The translations under genes were made by a program, and so were the position numbers. Below the pieces are notes generated by a model that was not told the DNA's origin, did not search any database, and saw only the letters and a program-made list of their open reading frames with translations. Shown in pieces: positions 58,495 through 64,000 of a stretch of DNA of 64,000 nucleotides (the first letter of the stretch is position 1; every line of letters starts with the position of its first letter). Location: assembly GCF_020524545.1 (NCBI RefSeq), contig NZ_JAIVLG010000001.1, positions 372,001 to 436,000 of the forward strand, written 5' to 3'. This DNA is from Microbacterium paraoxydans. Its GTDB lineage: Bacteria; Actinomycetota; Actinomycetes; Actinomycetales; Microbacteriaceae.

Positions 58495-58974
58495 TCACCG
58501 CTCTTCGCTCTCGTCGTAGTCCGGACGCGGCGGCTGCAGGGGCTGGTCGGAATACTCTCCGCCCGGACGTCCGCCGTACGGACGTCCATGGTCGGCGAAC
58601 TCGTCGCGGGCGAACACGAAGGTCCAGGGGCCCGCCGTGAAGTGCGCGCCCGTGCGGAGCGTCTCGGAGTCCTCGTCACGGTGGGTGGCGTCCACGCCGA
58701 GGCTGGCGTTGGTCTCTCCCTCGCCGTGCAGCGTGAGCACGTACTCGTCGCGGTCGTCGTGGGTGATCGTGGCGTGCACGGGGTCGGTCTCGGGGAGACG
58801 CAGCTCGTTGCCCTCGGCGGACCCGATCCGCACCACGTCGGCCTCGAGTGCGAACTCGGTGCGCTCGTCGTCTCGGGTGATGCGCAGGCGAGGGTTCCCT
58901 GCTCCCCATTCGGCATGTGTGGTCGTGGGGGTGTAGCCGTCATCCGGACGGTCGTCGATGGATCGGTCGTTCAT
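58495..58974 (-). CDS. FHA domain-containing protein
   Basis: 159 residues. A central FHA-like domain (about 28-125) holds VVRIGSAEGNELRLPETDPVHATI, where the Arg and Asn-loop fit FHA but the usual Ser of the SxxH motif is Asp, so phosphothreonine binding may be weakened. The C-terminal 30 residues are Pro/Gly-rich and acidic. ATG 58974 chosen as the domain starts soon after. Faces away from the DUF7882-like gene; role unknown. Confidence 0.8.
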   Translation of the reverse strand: MNDRSIDDRPDDGYTPTTTHAEWGAGNPRLRITRDDERTEFALEADVVRIGSAEGNELRLPETDPVHATITHDDRDEYVLTLHGEGETNASLGVDATHRDEDSETLRTGAHFTAGPWTFVFARDEFADHGRPYGGRPGGEYSDQPLQPPRPDYDESEER

Positions 58975-59164
58975 GGCAGTCCTCCGCGAGATCTCGTGCC
59001 CCGAGGCTAGGCTCCTGCCCTCGCTTCGCCGAAGGGGGTTGACTTCGGCGCGGCGATTCGCCATCGCGCGGTCGACGGCGCCCGGAGGCGATAACCTTCT
59101 CCCGAGTGCGGGAGAATGAGGTGAGCCGTCGTCTCGGCCCGGCAGCGACCAAGGAGCATCACGC

Positions 59165-59515
59165 ATGGGTAAATTCGTCTACGAGGGCGGCGTCAAGACC
59201 GAGATCGAGGATCGCGCCCTCACCCACCTTCAGCTCGTGATCACCGCGAAGCTTCGCCGTGGGGAGCCCTTCCCGTTCAGCTGGCGTGAGGATGCGAGCG
59301 TGGGCGGCGGGCGGACCACCGTGTGGATCCAGCCGGGGAGCTCGCTCGTCTTCAAGTACTTCGGCAGCCGTCAGCCCTCCATCAACCGGGCGTGGATCGA
59401 GGCGCTCGCCTTCACGGCGAACGCCCCCAGCGGGCTGTACCTCGTGCCCGAGCCCGCCGAGGCCGGAGACGAGCCCGGTGCCGCCGGAGAGGTTCCCGTC
59501 ACTCCTCCGCTCTGA
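59165..59515 (+). CDS. DUF7882-like small protein
   Basis: 116 residues beginning MGKFVYEGGVKTEIEDRALTHLQ with FPFSWREDASVGGGRTTVWI and FKYFGSRQPSINRAWIEAL. This conserved actinobacterial type is often wrongly labelled ATP-dependent DNA ligase; it lacks ligase motifs. The last 20 residues are acidic and Pro-rich. Function unknown; plentiful in Microbacteriaceae. Confidence 0.85.
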   Translation: MGKFVYEGGVKTEIEDRALTHLQLVITAKLRRGEPFPFSWREDASVGGGRTTVWIQPGSSLVFKYFGSRQPSINRAWIEALAFTANAPSGLYLVPEPAEAGDEPGAAGEVPVTPPL

Positions 59516-59615
59516 GCCGGGGCCGCAGCGCCGAGCGCGGGATGTCAAGCCCCTGACCGCGCGCGGGCGGGGGTGGAAGTGTGGGCCTCGTTCGACGAGA
59601 CGAGGAGGATCGGCC

Positions 59616-60500
59616 ATGACCGACGACACCACCGACCCCCGGCACGCTCATCGCGAAGAGGGCTTTCCCGACCAGCACCAGGACCAGCCGGGGCTGACCG
59701 AGCGGACGCGGCCCGAACCCGACCACGGGGAGGGAACCTACGTCGGCCACGGACGTCTGGAAGGTCGCCGCGCTCTCATCACGGGCGGTGACTCCGGAAT
59801 CGGCCGAGCGGTCGCGATCGCCTTCGCACGAGAGGGTGCCGACATCGCGATCGCGCACCTGCCCGAGGAGCAGGACGACGCGGAGGACACGCTCGCCGTG
59901 GTCCGGGAGACGGGACGCACGGGCGTGGGCTTCGCGGGCGACGTGCGGGAAGAGGCCTTCGCGACCGATATCGTCGCGCGGACGCGGAGCGAGCTGGGCG
60001 GGCTCGACGTGCTCGTGCTCAACGCGGGCTACCAGCACGATATCGACGAGTTCGGCAGCCTGGAAACGGACCGCATGCGTCGGGTGTTCGACACGAACCT
60101 GGCGGGCATGCTGTTCTCGGCGCGGGCGGCCTATCCCGGCCTCCGGCCCGGGGCGAGCATCATCGTGACGGCGTCCGTCCAGGCCTACAACCCCTCACCG
60201 GGCCTGATCGACTACGCCATGACCAAGGCTGCGCAGGTCGCTTTCGTGAAGGCGCTCGCCGAGGAGGCGGGACCCCGCGGGATCAGGGTCAACGCCGTCG
60301 CGCCGGGGCCGATCTGGACCCCGCTGATCCCCGCGACCGGATGGGATGCCGAGCGGCTCGCGACCTTCGGTGCCGACACTCCGCTGGGTCGGGCAGGACA
60401 GCCGGCGGAGCTGGCCGGGGCATACGTGTACCTGGCGTCGGCGGAGTCCTCGTACACGTCCGGATCGGTCATCGCGGTCACCGGAGGCAAGGCCCTCTGA
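59616..60500 (+). CDS. SDR family oxidoreductase
   Basis: 294 residues with a 45-residue charged N-terminal extension. NAD(P) site TGGDSGIGRA, catalytic Ser in TASVQAY and Tyr-x-x-x-Lys in YAMTKAA, NAG-like motif LNAGYQ. It matches the YdaD/general-stress SDR subgroup with extension containing HREEGFPDQHQDQ. GAGGAGGA precedes the ATG. Ends in a terminator with duplicated arms. Confidence 0.93.
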   Translation: MTDDTTDPRHAHREEGFPDQHQDQPGLTERTRPEPDHGEGTYVGHGRLEGRRALITGGDSGIGRAVAIAFAREGADIAIAHLPEEQDDAEDTLAVVRETGRTGVGFAGDVREEAFATDIVARTRSELGGLDVLVLNAGYQHDIDEFGSLETDRMRRVFDTNLAGMLFSARAAYPGLRPGASIIVTASVQAYNPSPGLIDYAMTKAAQVAFVKALAEEAGPRGIRVNAVAPGPIWTPLIPATGWDAERLATFGADTPLGRAGQPAELAGAYVYLASAESSYTSGSVIAVTGGKAL

Positions 60501-60507
60501 CCCTCCT

Positions 60508-60601
60508 GCCTGCCGTCGAGACCCCTGCCTGCCGCCGAGACCCCTGCGCAGCAACGCGGGCAGGCGGGGGTCTCGGCGCCGACGGGGGGTCTCGGCGAGG
60601 A
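60508..60601 (+). terminator. Terminator with duplicated 19-bp arms after the SDR gene
   Basis: GCCTGCCGTCGAGACCCCT (60508-60526) repeats at 60527-60545 with one change. The complementary GGGGTCTCGGCG occurs twice, 60567-60578 and 60586-60597, also 19 bp apart. Either left arm can pair with either right arm. The design is the same as 42553-42648. Confidence 0.7.
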
Positions 60602-60621
60602 GGACACCGGGTGTCGCCGCC

Positions 60622-60633
60622 TAAGCTTGTGTG
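60622..60633 (+). promoter_or_regulatory. Leaderless promoter -10 of EamA exporter
   Basis: TAAGCT (60622-60627, TANNNT) ends 6 nt before GTG 60634. Tandem GTG codons at 60631 and 60634; the second fits leaderless spacing. No ribosome binding site. Confidence 0.5.
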
Positions 60634-61551
60634 GTGCAGAAGTCGGCAGCGTCGCGTCCCCTCGTCGGCGTCGCGCTCGTCATCGGCTCGTGCCTCTCGC
60701 TCCCGTTCGGGGCCGCCGTCGCCGCCCAGCTCTTCCCGGTGCTCGGCCCGTGGGGGGTGACCTCTCTGCGCGTCGCGATCGCCGCGGCGCTGCTGGTCGT
60801 GATCGTGCGCCCGCGTCCCGGGAAGTGGACGCGCCCGCAGTGGTTCGCCGCGGTGCTCTTCGGCGTCTCGCTCGCCGCGATGAACGGGTTCTTCTACGCG
60901 GCGATCGACCGCATCCCGCTGGGCCCCGCCGTCGCGATCGAGTTCCTCGGACCGCTCGTGCTCGCGGCCGTGCTCACCCGGAAGGTCACGGACTTCGTCT
61001 GGGTCGGGGTGGCCCTGCTCGGAATGATCGTGCTGGGCGTCGACGGACTGATCGGGGCGGAGCCGCTCGATCCGCTCGGGGTGCTGTTCATCCTGATCGC
61101 GGCGGGCTTCTGGGCCATGTACATCCGGATGAGCGCGCGCGTCGGCTCCCTCATCCCCGGCAGCAGCGGCCTGGCGATGGGGCTCGTGGTCGCCGCCGTC
61201 CTGCTCATCCCGGTCGGCATCCCGGCCGCGTCGACGGTGGCGATGGATCCGCAGCTGCTCCTGCTCGCCGCGATCACCGCGGTGCTGTCGTCCGTGATCC
61301 CCTACAGCTTCGAGCTCGCAGCGCTGCGCCGTCTGCCGCAGCGCGTGTTCGGCGTGCTGCTGAGCCTCGAACCCGCGTTCGCGACGCTCGCCGGCTGGCT
61401 CATCCTGGGGCAGGACGCCACCCCGCTGCGGATGCTCGCCGTCGCCCTCGTGATCGCCGCGAGCGTCGGGACCACACTCGGGGTGCGGAGGGAACGCCGC
61501 GACGACGGTCCCTCCGGCCCGTTCACCGCGCCGATACCGCTGCCTGACTGA
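60634..61551 (+). CDS. EamA family transporter (RhtA-like)
   Basis: 305 residues with ten hydrophobic helices. FGAAVAAQLFPVLGPWGVTSLR and EFLGPLVLAAVLTRK are typical of the RhtA threonine/homoserine-type exporter branch of the EamA family. Substrate inferred as amino acids or related metabolites. Its end is convergent with the YidC paralogue, overlapping by 29 bp. Confidence 0.9.
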   Translation: MQKSAASRPLVGVALVIGSCLSLPFGAAVAAQLFPVLGPWGVTSLRVAIAAALLVVIVRPRPGKWTRPQWFAAVLFGVSLAAMNGFFYAAIDRIPLGPAVAIEFLGPLVLAAVLTRKVTDFVWVGVALLGMIVLGVDGLIGAEPLDPLGVLFILIAAGFWAMYIRMSARVGSLIPGSSGLAMGLVVAAVLLIPVGIPAASTVAMDPQLLLLAAITAVLSSVIPYSFELAALRRLPQRVFGVLLSLEPAFATLAGWLILGQDATPLRMLAVALVIAASVGTTLGVRRERRDDGPSGPFTAPIPLPD

Positions 61552-62302
61552 CCGCGGGCGTCGGCAGCGGGAACCGGCGGCGCAGGATCACCCGCTGCAC
61601 GAGCGTCCAGACCACCGTGACGGTGAGGTACAGCGCGGCGGCCAGAGGCACGAACACGGCGAAGACCGCGGTCGCGTAGTGCATCGCCGAGACCACGCGC
61701 AGCATGGTGGGCGAGTTCAGCGGTGAGTCGTCACCGTCGACCGGCGTCGGGCGGAACACGCGGCGGGTGATCTCGGCGACGGCGAGCATGACCGCGAGCA
61801 GCACCCCGAACACGAGGAACGTCGCGGGCGTCGCGGTGCCCCCGAACAGTGCCGACATCAGGCTCGTGCCCAGCGGCGCGCCGACCAGGTCGTGTGTGAG
61901 CAGTTCGTTGGGGTGTCCGGCGATCTCCGGCCGCAGGAACAGCGTGTAGAGGATACCGACGACGGGCGCCTGCGCCAGCACCGGGAGCATCCCCGCGAAC
62001 GGCGACGTGTTCTCCGCGCGGTACAACGCCATCGTCTCCTTCTGCAGGCGTTCGGGGTTCTTCTTGTGGCGGCGCTGCAGCTCGCGCAGTCTCGGTGCGA
62101 GGCGGGCTCTGGTCTGCTCGGCCTTGGCCTGGGAGATGCCGACGGGGATGAGCAGCGCCCGCACGAGCAGTGTGACGAGGACCACGGCGAGGGCAGCGGC
62201 GGACGCGCCCGCGATCGGGGTGAGGAGATCGGAGAGCCCGGTCAGTGCGCCGTACGCGGCATCGAGGAGGGTGGTCAGGGGCGGAAAGGCGAAAGGGTCC
62301 AT
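61523..62302 (-). CDS. YidC/Oxa1-family membrane insertase, second-copy type
   Basis: 259 residues with about five helices, the core 60KD_IMP domain: LLIPVGISQAKAEQTRARLAPRLRELQRRHKKNPERLQKETMALYRAENTSPFAG marks the cytosolic coiled-coil hairpin of YidC, followed by hydrophobic helices. It lacks the large extracellular domain, as in Gram-positive forms. A separate housekeeping yidC near the origin is expected, so this may be a specialised paralogue. It sits near the DUF6412-like gene. Confidence 0.92.
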   Translation of the reverse strand: MDPFAFPPLTTLLDAAYGALTGLSDLLTPIAGASAAALAVVLVTLLVRALLIPVGISQAKAEQTRARLAPRLRELQRRHKKNPERLQKETMALYRAENTSPFAGMLPVLAQAPVVGILYTLFLRPEIAGHPNELLTHDLVGAPLGTSLMSALFGGTATPATFLVFGVLLAVMLAVAEITRRVFRPTPVDGDDSPLNSPTMLRVVSAMHYATAVFAVFVPLAAALYLTVTVVWTLVQRVILRRRFPLPTPAVSQAAVSAR

Positions 62303-62368
62303 GGAAGTGTCCGTTCGAGCGGGCGGGAAGGGTCGGCGAAGGCCGCGCGGTCCCGTCTGACGAGCGGA

Positions 62369-62641
62369 CTACGCGGCGGTCGCGACTCCCGGCGCCCGAG
62401 GGCGCGGATGCCCTGCGGCATCAGGATCACTCTGGGTGAGGAGGGTGCCGACATCGATGGCGCGCAACGGATGCGGGGCACCGGTCGACGCCTCGGGGCG
62501 CACGCTCAGCACGACCGCGAGGGTGAGGGCGGTCACCGCGAGCAGCGCGACGGCGAGGCCGAGCGCCGCAGCATCCGGCATCGACACGAGGCCGAGCGCG
62601 GTCGCGACGATGCTCAGCATCTGCCCGAACCACTCGCCCAT
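62369..62641 (-). CDS. Small membrane protein (DUF6412-like)
   Basis: 90 residues with two hydrophobic helices (about 5-23 and 27-48), followed by a Pro/His/Arg tail. ATG 62641 has an AGGAAGGGAG site. It lies 66 bp before the YidC paralogue gene on the same strand, suggesting that the two are functionally linked. Function unknown. Confidence 0.75.
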   Translation of the reverse strand: MGEWFGQMLSIVATALGLVSMPDAAALGLAVALLAVTALTLAVVLSVRPEASTGAPHPLRAIDVGTLLTQSDPDAAGHPRPRAPGVATAA

Positions 62642-62687
62642 GCGCGCTCCCTTCCTGCAGCGAGGGTAGCACCGGCGGCTGTCCCCG

Positions 62688-62752
62688 CGTTTCGAATCGC
62701 GTGAATGGTTGCATCCGGGCTGTCGATGCAACCATTCACGCGATTCGAAACG
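62688..62752. repeat. 28-bp perfect inverted repeat in a divergent promoter region
   Basis: Arms 62688-62715 and 62725-62752 are perfectly complementary, with a 9-nt loop. It lies between two divergent genes, 24 bp before the nitronate monooxygenase -10, where no terminator is expected. Arm: CGTTTCGAATCGC then GTGAATGGTTGCATC. Confidence 0.9.
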
Positions 62753-62775
62753 GGCGTCGGGCAACGCCGCGGGCG

Positions 62776-62787
62776 TAACGTCGAAGC
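62776..62787 (+). promoter_or_regulatory. Leaderless promoter -10 of the nitronate monooxygenase gene
   Basis: TAACGT (62776-62781, TANNNT) ends 6 nt before ATG 62788; no ribosome binding site precedes the start. Confidence 0.5.
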
Positions 62788-63834
62788 ATGAGTGACCTTC
62801 GCGCCCTGCTCGGGATCGAGCATCCGATCATCCTCGGGCCCTTCGGCGGGCTCTCCTCGACCACCCTCACCGCTGCCGTCAGCGAAGCGGGCGGACTCGG
62901 TTCTTTCGGCCTCTACGGGTACGACGGCGACCGCATCCGCTCGACGGGCGCTGCTCTGCGGGCGGCGACCGACCGTCCGTTCGCAGTGAACATCTGGCTC
63001 CCCACCGGCGACGAGACCGAGCCGAATCCGCAGCACACCGTGTTCGCGCAGGCGCTGCAACCCTTCTACGAGGCGGTCGGCATCGACATCCCCGCGCGCC
63101 CTGAGCGGTACACCCCGTCGCTCGAGGAGCAGCTCGACGCGATCTGGGAGATCCGGCCCGCCGTGCTCAGCACGGTGTTCGGGGTGCCGTCGGTCGAGCT
63201 GGTCGAAGAGGCGCAGCGGCGCGGCATCCGCATCCTCGGCACCGCGACGACGGTCGCAGAGGCTGTCGCGCTCGCCGACGCGGGGGTGGATGCCGTGGTC
63301 GCCACCGGGTCCGAGGCTGCCGGGCACCGCGTGTCGTTCCTTCGTCCGGCCGAGGATTCGCTCGTCGGCACGTTCGCACTCGTCCCCCAGGTGGTCGATG
63401 CTGTCGACGTGCCGGTGATCGCGGCGGGCGGGATCGCCGACCGTCGAGGAGTCGCCGCAGCGTTCGCTCTCGGGGCGACCGGGGTGCAGGTCGGGACGGC
63501 CTTCCTGGCGACCGCGGAGTCCGCGGCCACGACCGCGCACCGTGCCGCGATCCGTGCGACCGCCGCCGAGGAGACCGTCCTCACGCGGGCCATGAGCGGT
63601 CGCCTGGCCCGGGGTGCCCGCAACCGTGCGGTGCGGGCGATCGAGGCCAGCGGAACGATCGCACCGTTCCCCATGCAGAACTGGCTCACCGGACGTTTCC
63701 GTGCGGCGGCGGGGGAGCAGAATCTCGGCGAGCTGCAGTCGCTGTGGATGGGGCAGGCTGCGCCCCTCGCCCGCCACGACACCGCCGCCGAGCTGTTCGC
63801 GGAGCTGGCCGCGGGGGAGGGCGGCGGGCGCTAG
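62788..63834 (+). CDS. Nitronate monooxygenase family protein
   Basis: 348-residue FMN TIM barrel oxidising propionate-3-nitronate or related nitronates. Motifs: [13 protein letters not shown] at the N-terminus, [11 protein letters not shown] with the catalytic-type histidine near residue 174, and [34 protein letters not shown]-phosphate loop. Leaderless promoter. Its stop overlaps the purU stop by three bases, convergent. Confidence 0.92.
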   Translation: MSDLRALLGIEHPIILGPFGGLSSTTLTAAVSEAGGLGSFGLYGYDGDRIRSTGAALRAATDRPFAVNIWLPTGDETEPNPQHTVFAQALQPFYEAVGIDIPARPERYTPSLEEQLDAIWEIRPAVLSTVFGVPSVELVEEAQRRGIRILGTATTVAEAVALADAGVDAVVATGSEAAGHRVSFLRPAEDSLVGTFALVPQVVDAVDVPVIAAGGIADRRGVAAAFALGATGVQVGTAFLATAESAATTAHRAAIRATAAEETVLTRAMSGRLARGARNRAVRAIEASGTIAPFPMQNWLTGRFRAAAGEQNLGELQSLWMGQAAPLARHDTAAELFAELAAGEGGGR

Positions 63835-64000
63835 AGGATGACGGTGGACTTGCCGTGCACGATCACGCGGTCCTCGGCGTGCCACTGCACGGCGCGGGCG
63901 AGCACGAGCCGTTCGACATCGGCGCCGCGGCTCTGCAGCTCGGCGGCGGACTCGGAGTGGGTGACGCGTGTGACGTCCTGCTCGATGATCGGTCCTTCGT
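63831..64000 (-). CDS. purU: Formyltetrahydrofolate deformylase, C-terminal part (cut by window end)
   Basis: The minus strand encodes [18 protein letters not shown], then [20 protein letters not shown] and STVIL before a TAG at 63833-63831. This is the C-terminal signature of PurU (formyltransferase fold), which hydrolyses 10-formyl-THF to formate and THF. Only about 55 residues are in the window; the rest lies beyond 64000. Convergent and overlapping with the nitronate monooxygenase stop. Confidence 0.9.
   Translation of the reverse strand, partial: EGPIIEQDVTRVTHSESAAELQSRGADVERLVLARAVQWHAEDRVIVHGKSTVIL

Noticed and set aside
59165..59515. ATP-dependent DNA ligase label
   Set aside because: No KxDG ligase motif; the protein is a short conserved unknown.
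1..64000. CRISPR arrays, prophage, transposases, rRNA or tRNA genes
   Set aside because: No regularly spaced repeats, integrase or transposase motifs, or cloverleaf structures were seen.

Overview
The window is high-GC chromosomal DNA of an actinobacterium, most likely Microbacterium or a close relative (Microbacteriaceae). The basis is strong G/C third-position bias, GTG/TTG starts, many leaderless TANNNT promoters 6-8 nt before the start codon, and family types common there (DUF222-HNH, DUF7882-like, DUF6412-like, FBP). It reads as accessory catabolism and transport on a normal chromosome. I see no prophage, insertion sequence, CRISPR array, rRNA or tRNA.

Layout. 1-2.2 kb: potassium channel and ThrE-type amino acid exporter. 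2.3-15 kb: formylglycine-generating enzyme plus its sulfatase; a LacI regulator with a tandem operator; a complete branched-chain-type ABC importer; and a 1393-residue secreted sugar-dehydrogenase-like multidomain protein. 15-26 kb: lipoproteins, a tryptophanyl-tRNA synthetase tail fragment, a methyltransferase, MFS/MarR and MarR/old-yellow-enzyme pairs, CDGSH plus iron-redox enzyme, a GH114-like lipoprotein and a second MFS pump. 26-28.7 kb: small proteins including a Met/Cys-rich copper binder. 28.7-32.7 kb: tryptophan-to-anthranilate (kynurenine) operon with a PaaX-like regulator. 32.7-37.6 kb: amidase and agmatine deiminase, divergent from TetR and a PLP decarboxylase. 37.6-41.2 kb: a heterodimeric ABC exporter-fold transporter behind a DtxR/IdeR-type iron box. 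41.2-47.1 kb: TetR/metallo-hydrolase, cysteine hydrolase/NCS1 permease, M18 aminopeptidase, and an EamA transporter behind a ykkC-family (guanidine-I-like) riboswitch. 47.2-50.7 kb: HNH protein and a divergent two-component system with a possible 15-residue peptide between its genes. 51-58.5 kb: phosphonate uptake and breakdown cluster. 58.5-64 kb: FHA protein, DUF7882-like protein, SDR, EamA exporter, YidC paralogue, nitronate monooxygenase, and the end of purU cut by the window edge.

The points most worth attention are the riboswitch-controlled EamA exporter with a legible RBS-sequestering switch, the iron-box ABC pair with one dead ATP site and a coupled upstream ORF, the phosphonate cluster that uses an FAD oxidase instead of a transaminase, a 28-bp perfect hairpin inside a divergent promoter region, and two terminators whose stem arms are both duplicated with the same 19-bp period.
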